DNA of 64,000 nucleotides. It comes from Paenibacillus_E qinlingensis (GTDB lineage: Bacteria > Bacillota > Bacilli > Paenibacillales > NBRC-103111). Below the pieces are notes generated by a model, which ran no database searches, was not told where the DNA came from, and worked only from the letters and a program-made list of their open reading frames with translations. Below are positions 52,904 through 60,317 of this stretch, one piece after another. The stretch spans positions 124,001 through 188,000 of the forward strand of contig NZ_JAQIVH010000055.1 of NCBI RefSeq assembly GCF_028746185.1. The letters are read 5' to 3'. The position numbers were made by a program, and so were the translations under genes. How positions within the stretch are numbered: position 1 is the first letter of the stretch; the number at the start of each line of letters is the position of its first letter.

Positions 52904-53268
52904 TGTATATGGATGATTTTTGGATCTGTGTTACTTTCCGACATTTCAACTGCGATGACATCGAATTGAATGGATTGCTCATATTTATGAAACCGGTGCA
53001 TATAAAATTGTGCAATTTCACGAACCTTCGCTTGCTTGCGGTAGTCCACGGATTCTTTGGCCGTACCGAATCGTTTAGATGGACGTCTTGTTCGCACCTC
53101 AATAAAAATGAGCTTATTCGATTTCTCTGCAATAATATCGATCTCACCAGAACGACAGCGCCAATTCCGCTCAATAATCTGATATTCCTGCTCTTGGAGA
53201 TAACCGAACGCCAGTTCTTCGCCATGTCTACCCAACATTTTTCGATCATCTTTTCCCAATTTGTTCAT
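52891..53268 (-). CDS. YraN family (UPF0102) endonuclease-like protein
   Basis: 125 residues from ATG 53268. The family resembles Holliday-junction resolvases: GRHGEELAFGYLQEQEYQII, then RSGEIDIIAE and LIFIEVRTRR carry the D...E.K/R-like metal site (here EVR in place of EVK). Its activity in Bacilli is not established. Start overlaps the FlhB-like stop codon (TGATG). B. subtilis lacks it at this place. Confidence 0.85.
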   Translation of the reverse strand: MNKLGKDDRKMLGRHGEELAFGYLQEQEYQIIERNWRCRSGEIDIIAEKSNKLIFIEVRTRRPSKRFGTAKESVDYRKQAKVREIAQFYMHRFHKYEQSIQFDVIAVEMSESNTDPKIIHIQEAF

Positions 53269-53585
53269 CAATCTTGGCCTCTCGAAGGTTTCATCCGCTG
53301 ATCGGATCGATAAATAAAACTTAACACTTCGGCTACTAATTGATACAGCTCTGGCGGTATTTCTTGATCTAAATCAAGTTTGGATAACACTTCAACTAAC
53401 GATTTATCCTCTTGAATTGGAATGCCACTTTCCTTCGCTTTTTGCAAGATGGCTTCAGCCACATGCCCTTTCCCTTTGGCAATAAGGGTTGGGGCTTTCT
53501 GCGCTTCCGGTGAATAGCGTAACGCTACTGCTTTCTTGATCGGGTTAAGCTGTGATTCTTCGGGCATTTTTTTGGGGTGACTCAT
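53268..53585 (-). CDS. FlhB C-terminal domain protein without NPTH (YlqH type)
   Basis: 105 residues, soluble. NPIKKAVALRYSPEAQKAPT lines up with the start of the FlhB cleaved C-fragment (NPTHFAVALKY), but T-H is I-K, so self-cleavage is not possible. The rest, ALIAKGKG-like and LYQLVAEVLSFIYR, matches FlhB. It resembles a ready-cut FlhB-CC, like the FlhX proteins of Campylobacterota. ATG 53585 overlaps the FliK-like stop codon by 4 bases. B. subtilis YlqH sits here too. Confidence 0.85.
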   Translation of the reverse strand: MSHPKKMPEESQLNPIKKAVALRYSPEAQKAPTLIAKGKGHVAEAILQKAKESGIPIQEDKSLVEVLSKLDLDQEIPPELYQLVAEVLSFIYRSDQRMKPSRGQD

Positions 53586-55429
53586 GCGCGAACATCAACC
53601 CCTTTATACGTCCTAGGACGGTAAAGCTCGCTTAAATCTACACGACCATCTAAAGAACCTATTTTAGTTGCCTCTTCCTTACCTTCTTGAATTTCAGGTG
53701 GCTTGGGATATGGCGAACATTTTAACGAAATAAACTGATAACCCACACTATTCATGGCAGCTGCAATCTCATCTTTGGATGACTCCATCAAACCAGCTAG
53801 CGCCGGATGATCATTGTGAATATTCAACGAAACAATTTTATTCACTACTTGAACATCGAGTAATGTATTACCCATTACCTTCATTTGAAGATCAAACAGT
53901 AGACGACAGTTACTAGCATCTACCTCGCCACGGCTTCCCTTTCGAGATTGAATATGAATAGTTGCTGTTTGCTGACCTGTGTTGTCCAGAAAAGGCACAA
54001 ACATAGTCATTTGAGTAAACATGGCGTTCTTATCATTCGTTAGCATAAGCTGCTGACCCGTAATTTGACTGACCGCTTGTTGTGCCGCTTCTTTCAGTGA
54101 TGCAGGTGTATCATCAGATGCTGTAAGTTGAAGTAATAGGCTTTTCAGCGTTTCCGTGGCTGGCTTCGCGATATCGCTTTGTTGATCGCCAGAAGTGTTA
54201 GTGCTGCTATTTAGCGAAAAGGAGTCATCCGTCGCTTGTTGGCGCACTGGCACTGCATTGCCGCGCTCGTCCAACTTGGCGGCAACATGCGACTCATGCT
54301 CAACGCCAACGGCTTTGAGCATCTTGCTGATCCAGTTTGTTTCTGGATCAGCCTTGGGCGTATCTTGAGGCGCATTAACTTGCGCCTCTTTAGGGGCAGG
54401 CCCGCCCTCCTGCTTCGCAGGCGGTGCTTGCACAGGCGCTGGCGAACCCGCTTGCAGCGGTTCGCCCTGCTCCACATGCTCAGCGCCGTGCGCATGAGCT
54501 TGGACAGTGCTGGCCGCTGGCTTCGCCGAGGCGGCCATCGTCGCCGCGCCAGGAGCTGGCGGCGCGGGAGGCGCTTCGCCCGCTGCTGGTGCGGCGGGCG
54601 GGGCTGCATGGGCAGCAGCCGGGGGCTCGCTGCCCCGCGGCGCAGCCGCGGTCGTGCCACCAGCCTGCGAAGCAGCTGGTACTGATGACGCAGCCTGCGG
54701 CGGCGCAGCCGCAGGCTCGTCCGCAGCGGAGGCTGGCGCAGCCGGCTCCGCTGGTCTTACAGCTGCGGCGGTAGCCCGCAGCTCCTTGAGCAGCGACACA
54801 ACCTGCTTGGCGGTATCCGCCGCAGGGTGTGTCGGGTCTTGCTCAAGCAGCGCGTTCGCCTGCTGCTCGAGCTTCTCTAACACCTGGCCCGCCGGCGGGC
54901 CAGTCGTCACTTGCTTTACCGCATCTACTGTCGCAGGCGTAAGCGGCAGCCCCCTCTTCGAGGCAAGTACAGCCGCTTGCAACCATTCTTCTTTATTCGC
55001 ACCCTGTGGCATTTCACGCATCACATTCTCAAATGCTTTCACATTCTCCTTGGACACGGGAACGCCTTCTTGCTGTATCTGCTGTACCATTTGACGATTT
55101 CCAGCTGTATCCTTTATCTCAAAAGCCTTTAGAAGCTCACCCAGCGAGTCATCCGCGATCAGCACGTCGGATGCAACAAGCGGCTTCAAAATAATTTGAC
55201 CGCCCTTAGATTCTGGCTGCACCTGAAGCATGGTAACATCCCCCTGCTTCAGAGGGGTTTCCAGCTTTGCGCGAACTTGCGTGCCACCTATATTCACTAG
55301 CGCTTCTTGATCACTCAGAAGTTGAAGCACTACACCTTTGACAATTTGCCCTACCTTTAATTCGAGCGTCTTCGAATCAGCCGCAGTTAAATCCCCGACT
55401 AAGTTGCGAATTAATCCACTAATATTCAT
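53582..55429 (-). CDS. FliK-like hook-length/secretion control protein (YlqG type)
   Basis: 615 residues from ATG 55429 (GAGGTGA upstream; a GTG 9 bases earlier lies inside the site). An N-terminal domain (1-210) with ELKVGQIVKGVVLQLLSDQE and GLPLTPATVDAVK; an Ala/Pro-rich linker (about 216-363) encoded by strikingly GC-rich DNA; and a C-terminal Flg_hook-like domain (about 480-590) with LFDLQMKVMGNTLLDVQVV. A paralogue of FliK in layout, coupled to an FlhB-like gene. Its function is unknown. Confidence 0.75.
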   Translation of the reverse strand: MNISGLIRNLVGDLTAADSKTLELKVGQIVKGVVLQLLSDQEALVNIGGTQVRAKLETPLKQGDVTMLQVQPESKGGQIILKPLVASDVLIADDSLGELLKAFEIKDTAGNRQMVQQIQQEGVPVSKENVKAFENVMREMPQGANKEEWLQAAVLASKRGLPLTPATVDAVKQVTTGPPAGQVLEKLEQQANALLEQDPTHPAADTAKQVVSLLKELRATAAAVRPAEPAAPASAADEPAAAPPQAASSVPAASQAGGTTAAAPRGSEPPAAAHAAPPAAPAAGEAPPAPPAPGAATMAASAKPAASTVQAHAHGAEHVEQGEPLQAGSPAPVQAPPAKQEGGPAPKEAQVNAPQDTPKADPETNWISKMLKAVGVEHESHVAAKLDERGNAVPVRQQATDDSFSLNSSTNTSGDQQSDIAKPATETLKSLLLQLTASDDTPASLKEAAQQAVSQITGQQLMLTNDKNAMFTQMTMFVPFLDNTGQQTATIHIQSRKGSRGEVDASNCRLLFDLQMKVMGNTLLDVQVVNKIVSLNIHNDHPALAGLMESSKDEIAAAMNSVGYQFISLKCSPYPKPPEIQEGKEEATKIGSLDGRVDLSELYRPRTYKGVDVRA

Positions 55430-55503
55430 ACAGCTCACCTCAAATCTGATTACACGTATGTATAATATCGGCGTCTGATGCCGTTTTCGTTACATCTTAA
55501 TAT

Positions 55504-56151
55504 TTAAATGAGGTCAAATAATAGCTGTTCGTTTTGCACTTCGTTCTCTTGCGCTTCAAGCTGCGCCATAATTTTACGAATAAATAATTTCCTATGTAAC
55601 GGCGTCGGCCCGTATCTCAAGAGCATCTCTCGATGGTGCTTTGTCGCATAACCTTTATGTACCGCAATTCCATATGCTGGATAAAGCTCGTCCCATTCCG
55701 CGCACATACGATCTCTCGTCACTTTGGCGATGATGGAAGCAGCCGCAATGGATTGACTTAACGCATCCCCATGAATAATGGCGGATTGAGGTAAATCTAT
55801 GTCCACATTTTCAGCATCAACTAGCAAATAATCCGGTACTTGATCCAGTTTCTCTACGGCTTGCTTCATGGCTAGTCTTGATGCTTGTTTAATATTTATT
55901 GCTTCTATATCTTCCACATTGACAATACCGATACCAATCGATATCGCCTCATTCATTATCTGATCGAACAACAGTTCGCGCTTCTTCTCTGAAAGCTTCT
56001 TGGAATCATTTACTCCTTCAAGCACATGTCCCATCGGAAGAATAACCGCAGCAGCCACAACATCTCCAAATAGACACCCGCGACCAACCTCATCAATACC
56101 TGCTATTGCCGTGAAACCTTGCTGCCATATGTCTTTCTCATGTTCTAGCAC
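55504..56151 (-). CDS. rnhB: Ribonuclease HII
   Basis: Cuts RNA of RNA-DNA hybrids, including single ribonucleotides. 215 residues from GTG 56151, which has AAAGGGG 9 bases upstream; the in-frame ATG 56172 would be at the transcript start of the promoter at 56180-56205. Active-site Asp-Glu in GIDEVGRG (D20, E21), Asp in YLLVDAENV and Asp in IAKVTRDRM. After GRG it reads CLFGD instead of the usual PLAGP. It lacks the ~50-residue N-terminal extension of the B. subtilis enzyme. Confidence 0.92.
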   Translation of the reverse strand: MLEHEKDIWQQGFTAIAGIDEVGRGCLFGDVVAAAVILPMGHVLEGVNDSKKLSEKKRELLFDQIMNEAISIGIGIVNVEDIEAINIKQASRLAMKQAVEKLDQVPDYLLVDAENVDIDLPQSAIIHGDALSQSIAAASIIAKVTRDRMCAEWDELYPAYGIAVHKGYATKHHREMLLRYGPTPLHRKLFIRKIMAQLEAQENEVQNEQLLFDLI

Positions 56152-56179
56152 GTGCGTATGCCCCTTTCCCATTCACATC

Positions 56180-56205
56180 ATTATAAAGGATCGTCGCGAC
56201 GTCAA
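56180..56205 (-). promoter_or_regulatory. Candidate rnhB promoter with palindromic spacer
   Basis: TATAAT (56185-56180) with TTGACG (56205-56200) at the short spacing of 14 bases. The spacer region holds the perfect palindrome CGTCGCGACG. The expected transcript start is near 56173, favouring GTG 56151 as the rnhB start. Confidence 0.4.
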
Positions 56206-56240
56206 GCCACACCCATTTTTTTCATCTTAATCTCCGCACA

Positions 56241-56271
56241 AAAAGAAAAACCCAAGGCTCAGCCCTAGGTT
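56241..56271 (-). terminator. Intrinsic terminator after rbgA
   Basis: On the minus strand AACCTAGGGCT pairs with AGCCTTGGGTT (two wobbles) and runs into TTTTTCTTTTT. It separates rbgA from rnhB. Confidence 0.85.
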
Positions 56272-56293
56272 CTTCCTGATTCTTTCATTATCA

Positions 56294-57157
56294 TTAAAAT
56301 GGTCGTTCCAATGAAATACGCCCCATTTTCCCTGCTCTCAGATCACGAATAATAATGAGGGAAGCTTTGTCCAAATCGACTTTACCCCCGCTTACAATAG
56401 CGCCGCGCTTACGCCCAATCGCCTCCATGACCTTCACCATTTCTTGAATGTTATCCATATCTTCCGGCAGTTCCTGAACACCAAAGCGCTCTTGGATACC
56501 GGCTCCATAATGCTGAACCATATATTTAATGGTAAACAGGGCTACGTCATCTAAATGCAGAAGCTCTTCCTTAATAGCCCCAGTTGCAGCCAAACGCATG
56601 CCAACCATCTGGTCTTCAAACTTAGGCCACAAGATCCCTGGCGTATCAAGCAGATCCATCTCGGTGCCAACCTTAATCCATTGCTGACCTTTGGTCACAC
56701 CTGGTTTATCACCAGTCGCAGCAATCTTCTTACCTGCCAACTGATTAATAAGTGTAGACTTACCAACATTCGGAATCCCAACAATGAGCGCTCTGATCGC
56801 TCGGGGATTAATCCCTTTACGCAGCATCGTCTCAATTTTATGAGCCCATAGTTGTTTGACACGCGGCAAGATCTCCTTGACATGCGTTCCGTTCGCAGCG
56901 TCAATTGGCAAGGCAGGTAAGCCTTGATCCGCAAAATATTTCACCCATTCTGCCGTCACTTGCGGATCGGCCAGATCGTTCTTGTTGAGCAATACGAGAC
57001 GCGGCTTGCCTTTTAAAATCTCATCAACCATCGGGTTCCGGCTGGAAAGCGGTATTCGGGCATCCAAGAGCTCAATCACGACGTCAATCAGTTTAAGCTT
57101 TTCCTCGATCTGTCTGCGAGCCTTGGTCATGTGACCGGGAAACCATTGAATGGTCAT
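56294..57157 (-). CDS. rbgA: Ribosome biogenesis GTPase RbgA (YlqF)
   Basis: Helps the late 50S subunit mature. 287 residues. The GTPase motifs are circularly permuted: G4 LLNKNDLADP comes before G1 IVGIPNVGKSTLINQL and G3 LLDTPGILWP. The N-terminus MTIQWFPGHMTKARRQIEEK is the RbgA hallmark. The C-terminal helical RNA-binding domain is complete. GAGGTG precedes ATG 57157, 11 bases after lepB. Confidence 0.96.
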   Translation of the reverse strand: MTIQWFPGHMTKARRQIEEKLKLIDVVIELLDARIPLSSRNPMVDEILKGKPRLVLLNKNDLADPQVTAEWVKYFADQGLPALPIDAANGTHVKEILPRVKQLWAHKIETMLRKGINPRAIRALIVGIPNVGKSTLINQLAGKKIAATGDKPGVTKGQQWIKVGTEMDLLDTPGILWPKFEDQMVGMRLAATGAIKEELLHLDDVALFTIKYMVQHYGAGIQERFGVQELPEDMDNIQEMVKVMEAIGRKRGAIVSGGKVDLDKASLIIIRDLRAGKMGRISLERPF

Positions 57158-57168
57158 TTCTCTTCACC

Positions 57169-57780
57169 TCAAAAATGTATGAAACTAATTTTCTTCACCG
57201 GCCAGAAAATCACTTCTGCACGGCCTACGATTTTATTGTAAGGCACAAAGCCAACACTTTTCGTACGGCTATCTTTGGAATTCGGACGATTGTCACCCAT
57301 GGCAAAAATCTCGCCTTCCGGCACTTTCGTTTCCGGGAAATCCAGTAATGTATTGTAAGGATGGCCTTCTTTAACCGCTTGATCAATGGCAGCTTGAATA
57401 AAAGGTTGTGCCAGTTCTTCACCGTTAATGTACACCTTGTCCCCAACTACCTTCACGGTTTCTCCAGGTAGGGCGATGACACGCTTAATATAATCTTTGC
57501 CTTCAGGTGCGTGGAAAACGATGACTTCGCCTCGCTTTGGATCACGAATATCGTACACAATTTTATTGACGATCAATCGCTCTCCCGTAAAGAAATTCGG
57601 ATGCATCGAATCTCCATCAACAATAAATGGGGAGAAGAGGAACCAACGAATAATAATAACAAGCACACCTGCGATTACTAACGCTTTAATCCATTCCCAC
57701 GTTTCACTTTTTGTTTGCACGGTCTTTGCTGGAGTAGCACTGATCGGCTGATTGGGTTGCATTTGATCGTTATGTTCCAT
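57169..57780 (-). CDS. lepB: Type I signal peptidase
   Basis: Removes signal peptides from exported proteins at the outer face of the membrane. 203 residues from ATG 57780 (GTG just before it is nearer the site). One membrane helix (about 30-49), then the Ser-Lys dyad: S58 in VDGDSMHPNF and K99 in DYIKRVIALPGE. FAMGDNRPNSKDSR is the last family box. It lies between rplS (own terminator) and rbgA. Confidence 0.95.
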   Translation of the reverse strand: MEHNDQMQPNQPISATPAKTVQTKSETWEWIKALVIAGVLVIIIRWFLFSPFIVDGDSMHPNFFTGERLIVNKIVYDIRDPKRGEVIVFHAPEGKDYIKRVIALPGETVKVVGDKVYINGEELAQPFIQAAIDQAVKEGHPYNTLLDFPETKVPEGEIFAMGDNRPNSKDSRTKSVGFVPYNKIVGRAEVIFWPVKKISFIHF

Positions 57781-57840
57781 CACTGACGGCCTCTCTTCCA
57801 GTTTTGGTATGATCTCTATTATGTCCTATTATGTACAGAA

Positions 57841-57875
57841 AAAATGAAAAGGAGACTTGACTGAACAAGCCCCCC
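57841..57875 (-). terminator. Intrinsic terminator after rplS
   Basis: On the minus strand GGGGGCTTG, TTCAGT loop, CAAGTCTCC (9 bp with two wobbles), then TTTTCATTTTTT. It starts 7 bases after the rplS stop codon. Confidence 0.8.
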
Positions 57876-57881
57876 ATTTTA

Positions 57882-58223
57882 CTATCGAATTTCTTTAATT
57901 CTTGCTGCTTTACCACGAAGACCACGCAGATAATAAAGTTTCGCACGACGAACTTTACCACGGCGAGCCACTTCAATCTTGTCAATCTTCGGAGAATGGA
58001 ATGGGAAAGTTCTTTCCACACCCACACCGTAAGAAATTTTACGAACAGTAAACGTTTCGCTGATTCCACCGCCGTGGCGTTTAATAACAACACCTTCGAA
58101 CAGCTGAATACGCTCACGTGTACCCTCGATAACTTTTACGTGTACTTTAAGTGTGTCTCCTGGACGGAAATTAGGAATATCCGTACGGAGTTGCTCTTTC
58201 GTAATCTCTTGAATAAGATTCAT
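57882..58223 (-). CDS. rplS: 50S ribosomal protein L19
   Basis: Large-subunit protein at the interface with the 30S subunit. 113 residues, normal length. RPGDTLKVHVKVIEGTRERI and VRKISYGVGVERTFP are family signatures, and the tail GKVRRAKLYYLRGLRGKAAR is basic. AAGGAGGG precedes ATG 58223. It has its own promoter, leader and terminator, so it is transcribed apart from trmD. Confidence 0.97.
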   Translation of the reverse strand: MNLIQEITKEQLRTDIPNFRPGDTLKVHVKVIEGTRERIQLFEGVVIKRHGGGISETFTVRKISYGVGVERTFPFHSPKIDKIEVARRGKVRRAKLYYLRGLRGKAARIKEIR

Positions 58224-58312
58224 AGTTGACTCCCTCCTTCCACACAGGTGTTCATTCCGCTAATAGTTAGTAAAATCTAAGTTGTTATGCGTAGAGGACC
58301 ACCAGACTCGAA

Positions 58313-58333
58313 CTGTTGAAAAAATCACAACAG
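58313..58333 (-). promoter_or_regulatory. Candidate rplS leader hairpin
   Basis: CTGTTG/CAACAG arms around a U-rich 9-base loop, at the very 5' end of the predicted rplS transcript. L19 leader RNAs with autoregulatory function are known in low-GC Gram-positive bacteria; whether this matches that family needs a covariance search. Confidence 0.4.
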
Positions 58334-58338
58334 AATAT

Positions 58339-58367
58339 ATAATATCATAGTCCCAAGATTAATTCAA
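58339..58367 (-). promoter_or_regulatory. rplS promoter (sigma-A type)
   Basis: TTGAAT (58367-58362), 17-base spacer, TATTAT (58344-58339), preceded by TG one base before the -10. It lies just after the trmD stop codon and gives a leader of about 110 bases. Confidence 0.7.
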
Positions 58368-58386
58368 TAGAGAAGATTCCGAGAAC

Positions 58387-59151
58387 TCAACTATTTTGTT
58401 CTTGCTTTTGCTTTTTCCATTCCGCCACCCATAGTTTTTCCTCTTTGGACAATACTCTGCCCTCAAGTAAATCTGGCCGGCGTTCTAGAGTTCGGATAAG
58501 GGACTCTTTGTTCCGCCATTTTTTCACATTCGCATGATGTCCCGATAAAAGCATCTCAGGAACTTCCCAATCTCTGAACTTAGCAGGGCGCGTATAATGA
58601 GGATACTCCAGAAGTCCAGTTGAGAAAGAATCCGTCACCGCGGACATCTCATTCCCAAGAACCCCAGGTAGAAGTCTCACTACACTGTCTATAATGACCA
58701 TAGCGGGTATTTCACCGCCGGTCAGTACATAATCACCAACAGATAGCTCGTCCGTCACCAGGTACTGTCTAATCCGTTCATCGTACCCCTCGTAGTGCCC
58801 GCAAATAAACACAAGATGCTCTTCGCCAGCTAGCTCTTCCGCTTTCTTCTGAGTGAAGGTTTCTCCTTGTGGGCATAACAGGATGACCCGCGGCTTTACC
58901 GCTACTCCTTCTGCTGTTTGATGCGTTGGCAAATCTTCGACGGCACCAAAAATCGGTTCTGGCTTTAGCACCATGCCCCCGCCGCCACCATAAGGGTAAT
59001 CATCAACGGTATTATGCTTGTTCGTGGAATAATCCCGAAAATTAACCGTACTCAGGGAAACGATTCCTTTATCTCGCGCTTTCCCCAGGATACTAGAAGA
59101 GAACACGCCATCAAACATTTCTGGGAATAAAGTTAAGACATCAACTCTCAT
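58387..59151 (-). CDS. trmD: tRNA (guanine37-N1) methyltransferase TrmD
   Basis: Methylates G37 next to the anticodon, which prevents frameshifting. 254 residues. The SAM-binding trefoil-knot motifs are present: YPYGGGGGMVLKPEP, FICGHYEGYDERI and LSVGDYVLTGGE. ATG 59151 overlaps the rimM stop codon by 4 bases (ATGA). It ends the rimM-trmD unit. Confidence 0.97.
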   Translation of the reverse strand: MRVDVLTLFPEMFDGVFSSSILGKARDKGIVSLSTVNFRDYSTNKHNTVDDYPYGGGGGMVLKPEPIFGAVEDLPTHQTAEGVAVKPRVILLCPQGETFTQKKAEELAGEEHLVFICGHYEGYDERIRQYLVTDELSVGDYVLTGGEIPAMVIIDSVVRLLPGVLGNEMSAVTDSFSTGLLEYPHYTRPAKFRDWEVPEMLLSGHHANVKKWRNKESLIRTLERRPDLLEGRVLSKEEKLWVAEWKKQKQEQNS

Positions 59152-59663
59152 TCCAATAACCCTTCCATTAGATGAATCCGAATTGTTTTGTTCGGAATAT
59201 CCACTTTAAGAATGACATCATCAATTACGGGAAGTAATAGCTGCTTGCCTTTAGGTAAAGCCACCACCCACACATCATTAGCTCCTGGCGTCAGTATTTC
59301 AGAGATCTGTCCTAGCTCCTGCTCATCTTCTGTAACGACTTTACAGCCGATAATTTCGTGATAATAATACTCTCCCTCTTCCAGCGGCTTTTGATCCTTA
59401 GCCTCAATCTTAAGCAGGGAGCCTTTATATTTCTCAACATCATTAATATTCGTAAACTGACTGAACAACACAATAAATACGTTTTTATGTAAGCGGGACG
59501 TTTTCACCGTCACCGGCGTTTGCTTATTTTGAGAGTCTACAATGATTAATGAATTTCCCACATCGAACCGTTCTGGAAAATCTGTTTCAGGCACGATTTT
59601 TAACTCCCCACGAATCCCGTGGCTATTTACGACTTTACCAACCGTCACTAATTTCTCCGTCAT
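59148..59663 (-). CDS. rimM: 16S rRNA processing/30S maturation factor RimM
   Basis: Helps assemble the 30S head by binding S19. 171 residues from ATG 59663; a frame 21 bases longer opens at GTG without a site. N-terminal RimM domain: TVGKVVNSHGIRGELKIVPE. The C-terminal PRC-barrel covers YYYHEIIGCKVVTEDEQELG and NDVWVVALPKGKQLLLPVID. It lies after the khpA terminator and is coupled to trmD. Confidence 0.95.
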   Translation of the reverse strand: MTEKLVTVGKVVNSHGIRGELKIVPETDFPERFDVGNSLIIVDSQNKQTPVTVKTSRLHKNVFIVLFSQFTNINDVEKYKGSLLKIEAKDQKPLEEGEYYYHEIIGCKVVTEDEQELGQISEILTPGANDVWVVALPKGKQLLLPVIDDVILKVDIPNKTIRIHLMEGLLE

Positions 59664-59710
59664 ATGCGCTTGCCCAACCTCCACATTAAATTACCTTCTT
59701 TTCATATGCG

Positions 59711-59739
59711 AAAAAAGGCTAGGAATTGAATCCTAACCT
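59711..59739 (-). terminator. Intrinsic terminator after khpA
   Basis: On the minus strand AGGTTAGGA, TTCAAT, TCCTAGCCT (9 bp, one wobble), then TTTTTT. It separates rpsP-khpA from rimM-trmD. Confidence 0.85.
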
Positions 59740-59745
59740 CATTTC

Positions 59746-59976
59746 TTATGAAACGATTTCAACGGCTACCCGCTTCGTTTCTTTCACAGCTGCCGACGTG
59801 ACAACCGTACGGAGCGATTTCGCAATCTTGCCTTGCTTGCCAATCACTTTACCGACATCGTCGGGATGAACAGAAAGCCTGTACTCGATCTTGTCCTCTT
59901 TCTCCACCACAGCGACACGTACCTCTTCCGGATGATCGACAAGAGCCTTAGCAATAACGGTGATAAGATCCTTCAT
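59746..59976 (-). CDS. khpA: KH-domain RNA-binding protein KhpA (YlqC)
   Basis: Small RNA-binding protein; in streptococci KhpA partners with KhpB in cell-elongation control. 76 residues, one KH domain with the GxxG loop in VGKVIGKQGKIAKSLRTVV. It begins MKDLITVIAKALVDHPEEVR. GGAGGG precedes ATG 59976. It lies 26 bases after rpsP. The B. subtilis neighbour ylqD is absent here. Confidence 0.95.
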   Translation of the reverse strand: MKDLITVIAKALVDHPEEVRVAVVEKEDKIEYRLSVHPDDVGKVIGKQGKIAKSLRTVVTSAAVKETKRVAVEIVS

Positions 59977-60002
59977 GAACCCACCCTCCGAAAGATAACA
60001 GA

Positions 60003-60275
60003 TTACTTCTGTAATTTCAGCTCGTGAAACTTAGTCATCAAACCTGCTTTTGAGAACAGGCTGCGAACTGTATCGGACGGTTGAGCGCCAGTTTGAAGCC
60101 ATTTAAGCGCTTTTTCCTCATCAAGAACCACAGCTGCTGGTTCAGCAATTGGATTATAAGTACCGATTTCTTCGATAAAACGACCATCACGCGGGGAACG
60201 GGAATCCGAAACCACGACACGGTAGAAAGGAGCTTTATGAGCGCCTACACGTTTAAGACGAATACGTACTGCCAT
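60003..60275 (-). CDS. rpsP: 30S ribosomal protein S16
   Basis: Small-subunit assembly protein. 90 residues, normal length. MAVRIRLKRVGAHKAPFYRV and VVSDSRSPRDGRFIEEIGTY are the S16 signatures. GGAGGTG precedes ATG 60275. It lies 42 bases after ffh, in the usual order ffh-rpsP-khpA. Confidence 0.97.
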   Translation of the reverse strand: MAVRIRLKRVGAHKAPFYRVVVSDSRSPRDGRFIEEIGTYNPIAEPAAVVLDEEKALKWLQTGAQPSDTVRSLFSKAGLMTKFHELKLQK

Positions 60276-60317
60276 TGAAAAATCACCTCCTACTTAGAAT
60301 AAACACACTATTATTAT

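Noticed and set aside
52869..53249. 126-codon minus-strand frame overlapping yraN
   Set aside because: Alternate frame of yraN, whose own frame carries the family motifs and is coupled to the upstream gene.
54507..55094. 195-codon open frame on the plus strand opposite the FliK-like gene
   Set aside because: It lies wholly inside the GC-rich Ala/Pro coding part of the minus-strand gene; its product is low-complexity Ala/Gly/Ser and it has no ribosome site or promoter.
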